Assembly: GCF_900111165.1 (NCBI RefSeq)
Contig: NZ_FOGH01000017.1
Span: 1-52,431, forward strand
DNA: 52,431 nt
Source of the DNA: Nitrosomonas sp. Nm51
GTDB taxonomy: Bacteria > Pseudomonadota > Gammaproteobacteria > Burkholderiales > Nitrosomonadaceae
Reading direction: 5' to 3'
Shown here: positions 10,552-20,865 of the stretch, piece after piece
How the letters are laid out: each line of letters begins with the position of its first letter
How positions within the stretch are numbered: the first letter of the stretch is position 1
Made by a program: the position numbers and the translations under genes
Notes under the pieces: model-generated
Database searches by the model: none
Told to the model about the DNA's origin: nothing
Seen by the model: the letters and a program-made list of their open reading frames with translations, nothing else

Positions 10552-12093
10552 TTAGTAGGTTCCGTTTTTCTTGAATTCTTCTATCGCAGTCACTAATTGT
10601 TTTTCTGTTTCCGCAACAAGTTCTTTGGTGCTCTCAATTTTTTCCAAAATTGATCCATGTTGTCCACGAATATAACTTTTTAGCGCCGCCTCAAACGCAA
10701 GTGCACGATTTACTTCAACATCATCGTAATAACCATTGTTAATTGCAAACAACGTTAAAGCCATTTCAGAGACGCTTAATGTGGCATATTGAGGCTGTTT
10801 CATCAGCTCTGTAGCCATCTTACCGCGATCAAGCTGTTTCCGAGTCGCTTCATCCAGATCAGACGCAAATTGTGCAAACGCAGCCAATTCACGGTATTGG
10901 GCAAGCGCAAGACGAATACCGCCGCCCAGCTTTTTAATGACTTTTGTTTGTGCCGCACCACCAACACGTGAAACAGACACGCCAGCATTAATTGCAGGCC
11001 GAATACCGGCATTAAACAAATCTGTTTCCAAAAAGATCTGTCCGTCTGTAATTGAAATTACATTCGTTGGCACAAATGCGGTAACGTCACCAGCCTGCGT
11101 TTCAATAATCGGCAAGGCGGTTAATGAGCCCGTTTTTCCTCTTACAGCGCCATCCGTTTCCTTTTCCACATACTCCTCACTTACCCTGGCAGCTCTTTCC
11201 AGCAAGCGTGAATGCAAATAGAATACATCACCAGGATAAGCTTCACGTCCTGGCGGTCTTCTCAACAAGAGTGAAATTTGGCGGTATGCCCAGGCCTGTT
11301 TGGTTAAATCATCATAAATAATCAGCGCATCCCGTCCTGTATCACGAAAAAATTCTCCCATCGTGCAGCCGGAATAGGGTGCAATAAACTGCATAGCAGC
11401 TGATTCCGATGCCGTAGCCGCAACAACAATCGTATATTCCATGGCGCCATGTTCTTCGAGTTTGCGAACAACATTCGCAATCGATGACGCCTTCTGGCCA
11501 ATAGCCACATAAATACATAGCATGTCCTGGCCTTTCTGATTAATGATTGCATCAATCGCAACGGCTGTTTTACCTGTTTGACGGTCACCGATTATCAATT
11601 CACGCTGACCGCGCCCGATCGGCACCATTGAATCCACGGATTTCAAACCTGTTTGAACGGGCTGATCAACTGACTTGCGCCAGACCACGCCTGGCGCAAT
11701 TTTTTCAATTGGTTCTGACTTTTCAGAAGTGACAGGGCCTTTACCATCAATCGGTTGCCCGAGCGCGTTAACCACGCGTCCGAGTAAACCTTCCCCCACG
11801 GGAACCTCCAGGATTCTTCCGGTACACTTAACCGTGTCCCCTTCAGAAATATGCTCATATGCACCCATAATTACCGCACCGACTGAATCCCTTTCCAGAT
11901 TAAGTGCCAAACCATAGGTATTACCTGGAAACTCTAACATTTCGCCTTGCATAACGTCCGATAAACCATGTATTCGAACAATACCGTCGGTTACCGAAAC
12001 AATAGTTCCCTGCGTACGAACCTCTGCCGTTTCAGCAAGTCCTTCTATCCTATTTTTAATCAGTTCACTGATTTCGGATGGATTTAACTGCAT
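10552..12093 (-). CDS. atpA: ATP synthase alpha subunit
   Basis: Alpha forms the non-catalytic nucleotide sites of F1. The 513-residue protein has the P-loop [15 protein letters not shown], the beta-barrel domain in its first 95 residues ([17 protein letters not shown]), Walker B region [11 protein letters not shown], and the conserved [29 protein letters not shown] segment that includes the ATP synthase alpha/beta signature. It starts 13 bases after atpH. Full length and undamaged. Confidence 0.98.
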   Translation of the reverse strand: MQLNPSEISELIKNRIEGLAETAEVRTQGTIVSVTDGIVRIHGLSDVMQGEMLEFPGNTYGLALNLERDSVGAVIMGAYEHISEGDTVKCTGRILEVPVGEGLLGRVVNALGQPIDGKGPVTSEKSEPIEKIAPGVVWRKSVDQPVQTGLKSVDSMVPIGRGQRELIIGDRQTGKTAVAIDAIINQKGQDMLCIYVAIGQKASSIANVVRKLEEHGAMEYTIVVAATASESAAMQFIAPYSGCTMGEFFRDTGRDALIIYDDLTKQAWAYRQISLLLRRPPGREAYPGDVFYLHSRLLERAARVSEEYVEKETDGAVRGKTGSLTALPIIETQAGDVTAFVPTNVISITDGQIFLETDLFNAGIRPAINAGVSVSRVGGAAQTKVIKKLGGGIRLALAQYRELAAFAQFASDLDEATRKQLDRGKMATELMKQPQYATLSVSEMALTLFAINNGYYDDVEVNRALAFEAALKSYIRGQHGSILEKIESTKELVAETEKQLVTAIEEFKKNGTY

Positions 12094-12106
12094 TTCTTTT
12101 TAACTC

Positions 12107-12643
12107 CTAGCTTTTAAGGGCGCTAGCCATTGCCTGTAGTTTACCGCGAATGGAAGCATCAAATATCTCATCGCCAACTTCTACTATAACACCGCCGATT
12201 AACGCCTGATCCACTTGGACTTTGGCATCAATTTTCCTGTTAAATTTCCGCTCAAGGCTCGCAGTTAATTTCTTTAACTGCCCACCGTCCATTTCAAATG
12301 CCGAAACGACAGTCGCTTCGAGCATACCTTCATGCTGCGACTTCAGATGTTCAAAAAGTTGGCTGATTTGTGGCAGAACGCCGATTCTGCTATTTTCTGC
12401 CAGCATTAACAGAAAATTACGACCCTCCTGATTAAACTTGGATTTGCCGATTTCAAGCAGCAACTCACCGAGCTGTTTCGCTGAAACGACCGGATTGCCA
12501 ATAAGCGCCTTAATTTGCTCATGTTGCGAGATATCTGCCGCATCCCGTAACATGCCCGACCATTCTGTTAAATTATTGTTAGCAACTGCCAGCTTAAATA
12601 CAGCTTCAGCATAGGGCCGTGCAACCGTTACCGCTTCTGCCAT
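12107..12643 (-). CDS. atpH: ATP synthase delta subunit
   Basis: Delta (OSCP) caps F1 and joins it to the peripheral stalk. The 178-residue protein starts [19 protein letters not shown], the conserved helical N-terminal domain that binds alpha, and ends with the family C-terminal pattern KVDQALIGGVIVEVGDEIFDASIRGKL. The start ATG shares one base with the atpF stop (TAATG), implying translational coupling. It is followed by atpA. Confidence 0.96.
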   Translation of the reverse strand: MAEAVTVARPYAEAVFKLAVANNNLTEWSGMLRDAADISQHEQIKALIGNPVVSAKQLGELLLEIGKSKFNQEGRNFLLMLAENSRIGVLPQISQLFEHLKSQHEGMLEATVVSAFEMDGGQLKKLTASLERKFNRKIDAKVQVDQALIGGVIVEVGDEIFDASIRGKLQAMASALKS

Positions 12644-13116
12644 TATTTTAAATCTTCCTCAATTGACGCCAGCAAATCTGCGTGTACTTTCGCATCGACT
12701 TCCTTGCGAAGAATTTTCGATGCGCCGGCAATTGCCAGCTCTGCGGCGTGTTGACGCAGCGCTTCTTTAGCACTGAAAATTTCGTGATCTATTTCAGCTT
12801 TCGCGCCAGAAATTATACGATCACCTTCCTGCTTAGCTGCGCTCTTAGATTCCTCAACAATTTCAGAGGCGCGCTTCTCTGCCTGCTGAATAATCTCGGC
12901 CGCCTGTTGCTTGGCTTCTTTCAGAATTTCTGTAGACCGCTGGCTTGCCAGTTCTAATTCATGGCGGCCTCGCTCTCCGGCAGCCAAGCCATCTGCAATT
13001 GTTTTTTGACGATCTTCAATTGCCTTTAACAATGGCGGCCAGACAAACTTAACTGTAAACCAGATAAATGTTGAAAACGCAAGTGCCTGAGAAATTAATG
13101 TAAAGTTAATATTCAT
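12643..13116 (-). CDS. atpF: ATP synthase b subunit
   Basis: The b subunit is the membrane-anchored peripheral stalk. I start it at the ATG of [14 protein letters not shown] (157 residues) rather than the TTG two codons upstream. One transmembrane helix lies at about residues 6-28 ([19 protein letters not shown]), followed by a long, charged coiled-coil helix rich in Glu, Ala, Lys and Arg ([20 protein letters not shown]). This is the standard Fo b layout. It overlaps atpH by one base and lies 33 bases after atpE. Confidence 0.96.
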   Translation of the reverse strand: MNINFTLISQALAFSTFIWFTVKFVWPPLLKAIEDRQKTIADGLAAGERGRHELELASQRSTEILKEAKQQAAEIIQQAEKRASEIVEESKSAAKQEGDRIISGAKAEIDHEIFSAKEALRQHAAELAIAGASKILRKEVDAKVHADLLASIEEDLK

Positions 13117-13149
13117 GACCAACCCATATTGGTTCTAAACAAAATTTAA

Positions 13150-13437
<288 letters not shown>

Positions 13438-13478
13438 TTATGATTAAAGATTTTGTAATAAAAACTTATATTTAATTA

Positions 13479-13741
13479 GGGAATGTTAACAATTAGTGAA
13501 CTGTTGCTGCTGATACTCTTTTACCCCTCAGCAAGCAGCGTGAACGACGTGGTGTAGTCACGCCACATGCACGAATGATAACGCAGCGGAAGTCAAAATG
13601 TCAGCCCTATGGGCTGTTCCTGAAATGGCGCCATACCGCGTGATTCGTCGCTCATCTGGAATAACCAAACGGCGCTTCTCATGCCTTGCCCGGTACAATT
13701 TCAGAAACAACAGAAATAATTCACTAATTATTAACACCCCC
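13479..13741. mobile_element. MITE-like element with ~34-bp terminal inverted repeats in the atpB-atpE gap
   Basis: The ends match as inverted repeats: 13479-13512 against the reverse complement of 13708-13741, with about 27 of 34 positions identical. Both begin GGG and share TGTTAA.AATTAGTGAA. The interior of about 195 bases holds two hairpins (around 13550-13567, GTGGTGT/CACGCCAC with one G-T pair; and CAGCCC/GGGCTG around 13602-13616) and no complete gene. The right end touches the atpB stop codon. No clear target duplication is visible. It fills almost the whole 318-base gap in an operon whose other gaps are at most about 35 bases. TIRs starting with GGG occur in several IS families; the parent is not identified. 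Confidence 0.7.
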
Positions 13742-14550
13742 TAGTGCGACTCATGCGCCATCGAGATATAAACCACCGCAAGCATCATGAATATAAATGC
13801 CTGCAAAGTTACAATCAACAAATGAAATATTGCCCAGCCCGCACCGAGTATTGCACCAAAAAACGCACCTGCCACGCCGGTTGCAGCCCACATACCAATC
13901 AACAAGAAAATAATTTCCCCTGCATAGATATTGCCGAACAAACGCAGTGAATGCGACAGCGGTTTAGATACATATTCAATGAAATTAAAGAGCAGGTTTA
14001 AAATCCACAACAAAGGATTCTTCCCGAAAGGCGTACAAAACAATTCGTACATCCATCCGCCCAGTCCTTTAACCTTTACGCTGAAAAAAATCATTAAAAA
14101 CCAAATGGACAACGCCAGTGCAAACGTCGTATTGACATCTGTCGTAGGCACAATCTTCCAGTAATGCAGACCAAACACATTTTCCGTGACCCACGCCGTG
14201 ATGTCGATTGGCATAATGTCCATGGTATTCATCAGCAACACCCAGACAAAAATTGTCAGCGCGGTGGGTGCAACAAATATATGCCTGTTTCCATGGAATG
14301 TGTTTTTTACTTCGTTGTCTATAAATTCAATCATCAACTCAATAAAAGCCTGACGCTTGCTTGGCACACCGGGGGTCGCTTTGCGAACGACGAGCCAGAC
14401 AGACCCGATTCCCAGAATGCCGAGTAGAATTGATGTTACCAAGGTATCTATATGCAATGCCCAGAACGCGCCCTCTTGGACTTGCACTGTCATATGCGTC
14501 AAATGATGATCAATATATTTAGTTGGGGTAAGCTCTGTGTCTGCTGCCAT
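13741..14550 (-). CDS. atpB: ATP synthase a subunit
   Basis: The a subunit forms the proton channel against the c ring. I start at the ATG of [17 protein letters not shown] (269 residues), two codons inside a TTG. Several membrane helices are visible. The key segment [13 protein letters not shown] contains the essential arginine, and the C-terminal helix ([22 protein letters not shown]) carries the conserved glutamine. The stop codon lies directly beside the inserted element between atpB and atpE, but the reading frame is intact up to the family end (MAHESH). Confidence 0.96.
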   Translation of the reverse strand: MAADTELTPTKYIDHHLTHMTVQVQEGAFWALHIDTLVTSILLGILGIGSVWLVVRKATPGVPSKRQAFIELMIEFIDNEVKNTFHGNRHIFVAPTALTIFVWVLLMNTMDIMPIDITAWVTENVFGLHYWKIVPTTDVNTTFALALSIWFLMIFFSVKVKGLGGWMYELFCTPFGKNPLLWILNLLFNFIEYVSKPLSHSLRLFGNIYAGEIIFLLIGMWAATGVAGAFFGAILGAGWAIFHLLIVTLQAFIFMMLAVVYISMAHESH

Positions 14551-14585
14551 GCGCAACCTGTTATATTTAGTAAGAGTGTACTCAG

Positions 14586-14978
14586 TTAGTTGATGTGATC
14601 TGTATCTTTGCTGTCTGACACGAACAATGCCAAGCTGTGCGCAATCACTGTTAAAATAAAAGTGCCGATGAATGCAAAGGCGTTCACGTTGTCATACGTC
14701 TTGAACACAATCCACAACAAGGCAATTGTTAAAAAAATTTTCACGGCCTCTGCTCTCAAAGCAGTTCTAATTGTCCCGCCAGCGGTATAACCCTTGTGAC
14801 GCGAAACAATTACCGCAAATGCCGCTGAGGAGATAATACTGACCATCCCCCCGAGAAATGCCGATACTGCATATTGCAAGTTCATCAGCAGCGCCAATGC
14901 ACATGCCATGACAATTGTAATCAACAACTGCCAGCGCAGAACGATCACAAGCGGTTTAATTGTTATCCAAGATGCCAT
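14586..14978 (-). CDS. atpI: ATP synthase assembly protein AtpI
   Basis: AtpI is a small membrane protein encoded first in many atp operons, linked to c-ring assembly. About 130 residues from the ATG of [17 protein letters not shown]; a TTG eight codons earlier is an alternative start. Four hydrophobic segments are seen ([23 protein letters not shown] first segment; [53 protein letters not shown]). The AVSAFLGG motif is typical of the AtpI/UncI family. It is the first gene behind the atp promoter. Confidence 0.88.
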   Translation of the reverse strand: MASWITIKPLVIVLRWQLLITIVMACALALLMNLQYAVSAFLGGMVSIISSAAFAVIVSRHKGYTAGGTIRTALRAEAVKIFLTIALLWIVFKTYDNVNAFAFIGTFILTVIAHSLALFVSDSKDTDHIN

Positions 14979-15041
14979 GCGTATCTGTCTATCCTGGAAC
15001 AAGACCTTATTATAATTTTCTCTACGCTTAAAAAAAGCGGG

Positions 15042-15070
15042 ATTCTATACTGATCTATAGTTTCAGTCAA
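15042..15070 (-). promoter_or_regulatory. Probable sigma-70 promoter of the atp operon
   Basis: Read on the minus strand, TTGACT (15065-15070) and TAGAAT (15042-15047) are separated by exactly 17 bases. Transcription would start near 15035, about 55 bases before the atpI start. It is the best promoter match in the gap between the ABC transporter and atpI. Confidence 0.7.
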
Positions 15071-15162
15071 TGTAAAAATAATGTGTCAACCAAGATTCAA
15101 CCATCTTCAACTAATTGAGTTTCTATGGCAATTTGCTGACCATACCCAAGCCTTTTAGCTCA

Positions 15163-16944
15163 CTATTCACGCGTTCCCTGCATCACTGTTTGGAATTGCA
15201 ATGTTGCCAGTTGTGCGTACAATTGACTGGTTGCCATTAATTCAGTGTGCGTGCCCAGTGCTTCTAACCGTCCATGGTTGAGGACTGCAATACGGTCTGC
15301 TGATTGCACGGTTGACAAACGATGCGCGATAACCAGTGTTGTGCGGTTAATCATTAACCGGTTAAGGGCCTGCTGCACCCAAAACTCGCTTTGCGCATCC
15401 AGCGCACTGGTTGCTTCATCAAGCAGTAAAATGGGCGCATCGGCCAGAATGGCACGCGCAATCGCCAATCGCTGTTTTTGACCGCCTGACAATCCATGCC
15501 CCAAATCACCGATTCTAGTCTGGTAACCTTGCGGTAATTCCATGATAAATTCATGCGCATATGCGGCTTTTGCCGCTGTCTCTATGCGGTCTTGTACCGC
15601 ATCCGGATTACCGTATTGCAAATTTTCAAGTATGGTGCCGTAAAACAACGCAGGATTTTGGGATACCAGCGCATAGCACCGCCGCAAATCGAAAAGATCC
15701 AGCTTCCGTATATCAACCCCTTCCAGCCTGATACATCCTGCTTGGCAGTCAAAAAAACGAAGCAGCAAGTCAAACAGCGTTGATTTACCGGCGCCCGACG
15801 GTCCCACCAGCGCTAAAGTTTCACCAGCACAAATGCGCAATGACAGCTTGTCGATTGCCGGCTTATTCAGGCGCGACGTATAGGCAAAGAATATCCGATC
15901 AATCTCGATATTGCCTGATACCTTGGGAAGCAACTGCGCTGTTTGCGGTGATGTAATTTCATTCCGTGCGTGCAGCAACTCCATTGTCCGCTCTGCTGCA
16001 CCTGCCGCGCGCTGCAGTTCACCGATTACCTCAGATATCGAAGCAACCGCAGAACCGACAATCACACTGTAAAAAACAAACGCCGCCAGCTCTCCGCCGC
16101 TGATACGGCCTTCGATTACATCAATACCACCAATCCAAAGCATGACACCAACGGCACCCAAAACCAGCACAATCACCATGGTCACCAGTAATGCGCGCTG
16201 TATAGTCCGCTGCTTTGCAACTATAAAGGCTTTCTCGACATAATCGTAGAATTTATGCTGGTCAATGGGCTGGTGATTATAAGCCTGTACTGTTTTAATC
16301 TGACCGAGAATTTCGCCGACATAGGCACCGACTACGGCCACCTTATCCTGGCTTTTTCTCGATAATCCCCGGACTCTGCGGCCAAAAATCAAGATGGGCG
16401 CCACCACCAACGGAACGCAGACCATCACAATTGCCGTTAGTTTTGCGTTAGTGATAAACAACCAGATAATGCCGCCGACCATCATAATCAAATTGCGCAG
16501 CGCAAACGAAATTGACGAGCCAATCACCGATTGCAGCAGCGTCATATCCGCCGTCAAGCGTGATTGGATTTCCAGGCCGCGGTTGTTCTCAAAAAAACCA
16601 GGGTGTAAATGAACAAGATGATTGAATACCTTGCAACGGATATCCGCAACAACACGCTCGCCCAGCCAGGTAACCCAGTAATAACGCGTAAATGTGCCTA
16701 TGGCCAGTGCGCATACCAGACATAAAAAAACCAAAACATACTGGCCCAGCAGATCTTTCGACTGAGTCGCAAACCCCTGATCAATCAGCAGCCGAATGCC
16801 CTGCCCAATCGATAAGGTAATCGCCGCGGTAAACAGCAAAGCTGCCAGACTATAGACAATCTGCCGTTTATACGGCGCAACAAAAGCGAACGCCATTTTA
16901 ACCGCTTGCCGACGGCTGGTGTCTTTTGATGCCGTATTCATCAC
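15163..16944 (-). CDS. MsbA-type ABC exporter (fused permease and ATPase)
   Basis: A half-transporter of 593 residues that should act as a homodimer. The N-terminal 340 residues contain six membrane segments of an ABC type-1 exporter domain, with ENNRGLEIQSRLTADM in the coupling region. The ATPase domain follows, with Walker A GPSGAGKST, Q-loop VSQNPALF, signature LSGGQKQR, Walker B ILLLDEATSALD, and the H-loop IAHRLST. The sequence is close to the MsbA/BmrA class, so lipid or drug export is possible; the substrate cannot be read from sequence. No partner gene is adjacent. It probably forms its own unit, since a terminator lies just upstream after the parvulin gene. Confidence 0.93.
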   Translation of the reverse strand: MMNTASKDTSRRQAVKMAFAFVAPYKRQIVYSLAALLFTAAITLSIGQGIRLLIDQGFATQSKDLLGQYVLVFLCLVCALAIGTFTRYYWVTWLGERVVADIRCKVFNHLVHLHPGFFENNRGLEIQSRLTADMTLLQSVIGSSISFALRNLIMMVGGIIWLFITNAKLTAIVMVCVPLVVAPILIFGRRVRGLSRKSQDKVAVVGAYVGEILGQIKTVQAYNHQPIDQHKFYDYVEKAFIVAKQRTIQRALLVTMVIVLVLGAVGVMLWIGGIDVIEGRISGGELAAFVFYSVIVGSAVASISEVIGELQRAAGAAERTMELLHARNEITSPQTAQLLPKVSGNIEIDRIFFAYTSRLNKPAIDKLSLRICAGETLALVGPSGAGKSTLFDLLLRFFDCQAGCIRLEGVDIRKLDLFDLRRCYALVSQNPALFYGTILENLQYGNPDAVQDRIETAAKAAYAHEFIMELPQGYQTRIGDLGHGLSGGQKQRLAIARAILADAPILLLDEATSALDAQSEFWVQQALNRLMINRTTLVIAHRLSTVQSADRIAVLNHGRLEALGTHTELMATSQLYAQLATLQFQTVMQGTRE

Positions 16945-16975
16945 TTTCGATGCAAAATACCATCAATTGAACAGC

Positions 16976-16997
16976 AAAAAGGGAGCCTACTGCTCCC
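16976..16997 (-). terminator. Terminator after the parvulin gene
   Basis: On the minus strand GGGAGC and GCTCCC pair around a 5-base loop and are followed by TTTTTG. It comes after the second, longer hairpin at 17007-17030. Confidence 0.85.
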
Positions 16998-17006
16998 CGG
17001 ACACCG

Positions 17007-17030
17007 CTGGCGGCAACTGTTTGCCGCCAG
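17007..17030. repeat. Perfect 10-bp hairpin
   Basis: CTGGCGGCAA and TTGCCGCCAG pair perfectly around CTGT. It lies between the parvulin stop and the terminator and may stabilise the transcript's 3' end. Confidence 0.7.
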
Positions 17031-17044
17031 TGCTCGCAAATCCG

Positions 17045-17326
17045 TCAATCCTGCCGCGCGGTTACTTCTACAAGATGATAGCCGAATTGCGTTTTAACCG
17101 GTCCTTGCACTTCGCCGACCGGCGCACTGAATACGACGGTATCAAACTCCTTGACCATTTGCCCCGGACCGAATTCGCCCAGTTCCCCGCCCTGTTTTCC
17201 TGAAGGGCATAATGAATGTTCCTCAGCCAGGTCGCCAAACTGTGCGCCACTCTCTATTTCGTCCTTCAGACCGCTACATTCCGCCTCTGTTTTCACCAGA
17301 ATATGCCTTGCACTTGCTTTCGCCAT
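17045..17326 (-). CDS. Parvulin-type peptidyl-prolyl isomerase (PpiC-like)
   Basis: A 93-residue single-domain rotamase that speeds cis-trans isomerisation of prolyl bonds. The start [14 protein letters not shown] is chosen because AGGAGAG precedes it; frames extend further but without family match. Parvulin features are clear: [40 protein letters not shown], and FGYHLVEV. There is no signal peptide, so it is probably cytoplasmic, as E. coli PpiC. It is followed by two hairpins and a terminator. Confidence 0.92.
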   Translation of the reverse strand: MAKASARHILVKTEAECSGLKDEIESGAQFGDLAEEHSLCPSGKQGGELGEFGPGQMVKEFDTVVFSAPVGEVQGPVKTQFGYHLVEVTARQD

Positions 17327-17520
17327 CACTCTCTCCTGTTTCCTGTTGATTAATAAATTATCGGTACAGCATTTAAACATACATTGTTCGTATAAAGAAA
17401 GCCTGATAATTCCTGCAATCCGAGTAAATGGCTTTCACAATAACCGCTTCAGCAGCCTTACTTCAGAAAACGAAACTAAAATTTCAGCATGTGCAAGTTC
17501 GAATTGACAGAAACCGGGCG

Positions 17521-19341
17521 TTAATCCATCTCCACAAAACGTTCATAGCGTTGTTTCAATTCCGGCATAACCTGTTGTGCGGCGTTATAGCCGATTTCAA
17601 AAAGCTGTTCACCGCGCATAAAATCAGCAAATGGAAACGCCGAGGTATCCGGGGTCAACAGAAAATCGCTTTCCGACATATGCAATTTGGCCAGTTCATG
17701 CGAACTGACTTCGAGAACGCGGTTTAGCGTGGAAAAATATCCGACATGCTGCATTTCTGTCTCAGGTGTCTGTGCACTATTTTTGCCGAATGTAGGGTGC
17801 AATTTTGTACCGACATCGACGGCGACGATATAGTCGGCGTGCTGTTTTCTCAGAACAGAGCTGGGCACGTTTATCAATACGCCTCCGTCAACAAGGGCCA
17901 GGCCATTACGCCAGATGGGCCTGCCAAACACCGGATAATTGATACTTTCCAGTACACTGTTCACTGCCTCTCCATTTGAGCGGATAACCGCCTGGCCACT
18001 GATGAGATCTGCGGAAATCGTATGCACCGGTAATAACAATTGCTCAAGTCTCAGGTCTTTTAAATATTTACGCAGTCTTTGCTCGATCAGACCGAACCGG
18101 AACAGCATCCACAAATAGAGCTGGCTCATTTTAGGTATGGCGCTCATAACTCCGGGCGGCTTCATTTCATTGTTAAACAGGCTCAACAAATGCTTTGGAT
18201 TAAATCCTGCTCCGAGCCCCACGGCAATAATCGCGCCTGCGCTGGTACCCGCCACGCGGTCAAAATAAAGTCCGTGTTCTTCAAACGCCGAAATAACGCC
18301 GATATGCGCCAGGCCATGCGCGCCGCCGCCGCCAAGCGCCAGCCCCATGTGCACGTCTCTGGCAATATGATAGAGACGCGCCAGATCAGCAGACCGCATT
18401 TCATAGTTATGCGCGCTATAGATACACCGTACCGCTTCAAGGTGTGTCGGCATGACGTATAAGGAGTTGTCGGCCAGATTGTATGATTTTGGCTGGATCC
18501 AGACAACCTGGATGCGGCTTTTAAGTTCCAATTGCTGCTGGAGTAACTCTTCCGCCTGTCCGGCAAATGCTTCTTTGACCGGACGATTCTGTTCAATCAG
18601 CCACCAGATACGCTCGCATTGCAGTAACAACTCCGCAGTTACTCGCCCGCCATACAAATCGATAAACACATGGTCGCAGCGTTTTGTGGCTGATACCAGT
18701 TCCAGTAAGAATTTTGCTTTTCCGTGCGATGGATTTAGTGCATGGATTGAAAAAAAATTTTTGTGTGCAGTTAATTCCCAAAAGGACAACCGGTCTGTAA
18801 AAATTTCTATTGTTTTATGTTTATGAGCAAAAAAACGTACAATTGAAGGCGCAATCAATGACGTCAATTCCGTTGTGCGAACCAGTCCAATAATACCGTG
18901 CTTGTGGCGGACAATTTTTCGGGTCTGGGCACCCAGAAGCCATTTGCCAATAGTGCGGCTGAGCTTAATCGAAAATTCCGGCAGTGTTTTGACCAGCTGA
19001 TAAAAATCCCGCTTGGAAATTTCCAAAACCGTAGTATCCATAACAGCCGTTGCCGTTGCTGCGCGGCGGCCGCCTATCAGCAATGACAGCTCGCCAAAAT
19101 GATCGCCATGCTGCAGCATATTGACAACCCGTTCACTGCCATCTTCCTGAAGCATGCTTAGACGAACCCGCCCGAATAAAATAATGAACATGCTTGTACC
19201 GATTTCGCCTTGCCGGATCAGCTTTTCACCGCTTTTAAAAGTTCGGTGCGTGGCAGCGGCCAAAATTCTTTGCGTATCATCGTTACTGAGCCCGCCAAGT
19301 TCAATTGGCAAAACTTGATTACTGGCGATCTGGTCATTCAC
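17521..19341 (-). CDS. Patatin-like phospholipase with N-terminal cNMP-binding domain
   Basis: A 606-residue protein resembling bacterial neuropathy-target-esterase-like lipases. I start it at a GTG preceded by GAGG; a TTG six codons upstream is possible. Residues about 10-130 form a cyclic-nucleotide-binding beta-roll (GEKLIRQGEIGTSMFIILFG, HGDHFGELSLL). A middle region of about 190 residues follows. The patatin domain then has the oxyanion loop GGGGAHG (about 337-343), the nucleophile in GTSAG (Ser near 367) and the aspartate in DGG. It probably hydrolyses phospholipids or lysophospholipids at the inner membrane, perhaps under nucleotide control; the ligand is not knowable here. The catalytic residues are intact. 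Confidence 0.9.
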   Translation of the reverse strand: MNDQIASNQVLPIELGGLSNDDTQRILAAATHRTFKSGEKLIRQGEIGTSMFIILFGRVRLSMLQEDGSERVVNMLQHGDHFGELSLLIGGRRAATATAVMDTTVLEISKRDFYQLVKTLPEFSIKLSRTIGKWLLGAQTRKIVRHKHGIIGLVRTTELTSLIAPSIVRFFAHKHKTIEIFTDRLSFWELTAHKNFFSIHALNPSHGKAKFLLELVSATKRCDHVFIDLYGGRVTAELLLQCERIWWLIEQNRPVKEAFAGQAEELLQQQLELKSRIQVVWIQPKSYNLADNSLYVMPTHLEAVRCIYSAHNYEMRSADLARLYHIARDVHMGLALGGGGAHGLAHIGVISAFEEHGLYFDRVAGTSAGAIIAVGLGAGFNPKHLLSLFNNEMKPPGVMSAIPKMSQLYLWMLFRFGLIEQRLRKYLKDLRLEQLLLPVHTISADLISGQAVIRSNGEAVNSVLESINYPVFGRPIWRNGLALVDGGVLINVPSSVLRKQHADYIVAVDVGTKLHPTFGKNSAQTPETEMQHVGYFSTLNRVLEVSSHELAKLHMSESDFLLTPDTSAFPFADFMRGEQLFEIGYNAAQQVMPELKQRYERFVEMD

Positions 19342-19632
19342 GGCATAGCCCTCGAACAATGGTTTCGGTATTTTTCCAGTTATTCAGGCAGTGATCAAGC
19401 TCATGCATAAATACGCAGCGATAGTGCTTGATAAAGAGCACTGCGCTTAAAAATACCACTGTACGCCGTGCGCTTACAGATGTATTGAGCGGACCATGCA
19501 AAGCAATCATTCTAGAGGATACCGTCATGTGTTAACCGCCGATTGTTCGATCAAATGCGCATCACGCATCACGTATTCAGGGTTATAATTTTCCCAAACC
19601 GTCATTGAATAAAATCGGAAAAAGAAATAATT
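19342..19632. other. Divergent promoter region between patatin and lipase genes
   Basis: Two genes point away from each other across this 291-base gap. A TATAAT at 19584-19589, on the plus strand, is a likely -10 for the lipase gene, with no good -35. A minus-strand frame at 19334-19528 starts with ATG but looks like no family and overlaps the patatin start; I do not call it. Confidence 0.4.
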
Positions 19633-20853
19633 ATGTACAGAGGCTCTTGTTTTATTGGCTTGTTGATGTGGTTGTTTTTTGTTTTGGCCGGTATCGCGCC
19701 GGTTCGCGCCATGAATGTTGATTGTACGGAACACACTGCACCGGCCACTTTTATTCTAGACAATGGCATACTTTGCCTGCAGAAGATCATTATCGAAGAA
19801 CAGGCCGACATGGTTTTTTATACCGCATCGCTGGCATGGTCAGGCCCGGATAACCCCAATCAATTCAGTTTACTAAATACGGGATTGGATAATTCATCCG
19901 ATCTTAACAGCCCGTTTTTTTCGACCATTAACGGTTCGCTTACTTTGCCCAAAGTTGATGTGCCAGGCACATACGGCACAGAACGTTATGCGGTCAATCT
20001 GGCTTTAGCGGATGAAAAAGAACTTTCACTATTTGAAATTGCGTCAATATCAGTATATATCAATCCTGATTTTATTCCCAACGTCACCTGGAAACCCTAC
20101 GGCATGCTCGACAGGGAAGAACGCCATGCCGTTGATCTGCTGGGACGCTCGCTACCTTACGCAAAACTGGCTGATGCAGTCTATGACTTTGACAACACAC
20201 TGGTCGATCAGTGGATTCTGGTCGAGACAAAAGACAACAATTCTGGAATGCAAGCGGGAGTTTACTATGATCCGGTTACTGATGAAGTAGTGTTAGCCTT
20301 CCGGGGAACGGAAACATGCGATTTCCCCTGCTCCCTCAGTGAACTTGCAGAACTTGCACTGGATACGGCTGCTGACACTTTGCTCACATTTGGACTTGTC
20401 GATACACAGTTTGAAGATGCCATGGATTATGCCCGGGATGTTGTCGCTCGCGCGCAGGACAGGAAAGTCATCGTAACCGGCCATTCGCTGGGTGGCGGGC
20501 TGGCGCAGGCGGTGGGATCCGCACTCGGACTGGAAGCATTCGCTTTTAATTCTGCGCCCGTTCCGGATGATTTTTTCGATAATTATCCGCCCGTACTGCC
20601 ACCGGTGTCACTTAATGAAATTATTCATGTACTCGGCGATATTCACGACCCGGTTTCCAACACTGATGAAACCGGCAAATTTTATCGAAACGCCATGCAT
20701 GTATCGACACTGATACAGTTTGATTTCGACATGAAAGAAATCCTGCCGCCGGAATTGCGCCAGCTGAATGAACTCAGGTTCAACCGTCACAGCATCACCA
20801 GACTGGTTGATAATGCATCCGCACTTTTAATGCTTTATCAGGACGGGTGGTAA
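19633..20853 (+). CDS. Secreted class-3 lipase-like alpha/beta hydrolase
   Basis: A 406-residue exported protein. It has a signal peptide (basic start, hydrophobic core about 7-22, probable cut after APVRA at 26). Residues 30-150 form a beta-rich domain with paired cysteines that I do not recognise. The hydrolase domain follows, with FRGTETC (223-229) and the nucleophile elbow GHSLGGG (Ser285). DIHDPVS (about 336-342) probably supplies the acid and a histidine near 388 completes the triad, by analogy with Lipase_3 proteins. It should act on lipids outside the cytoplasm. The SLC13 transporter starts 12 bases later, suggesting co-transcription. Confidence 0.82.
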   Translation: MYRGSCFIGLLMWLFFVLAGIAPVRAMNVDCTEHTAPATFILDNGILCLQKIIIEEQADMVFYTASLAWSGPDNPNQFSLLNTGLDNSSDLNSPFFSTINGSLTLPKVDVPGTYGTERYAVNLALADEKELSLFEIASISVYINPDFIPNVTWKPYGMLDREERHAVDLLGRSLPYAKLADAVYDFDNTLVDQWILVETKDNNSGMQAGVYYDPVTDEVVLAFRGTETCDFPCSLSELAELALDTAADTLLTFGLVDTQFEDAMDYARDVVARAQDRKVIVTGHSLGGGLAQAVGSALGLEAFAFNSAPVPDDFFDNYPPVLPPVSLNEIIHVLGDIHDPVSNTDETGKFYRNAMHVSTLIQFDFDMKEILPPELRQLNELRFNRHSITRLVDNASALLMLYQDGW

Positions 20854-20865
20854 TGCTGAGTGTAA

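Noticed and set aside
19334..19528. Small minus-strand gene upstream of the patatin gene
   Set aside because: It overlaps the patatin start, shows no family pattern and no good ribosome binding site.
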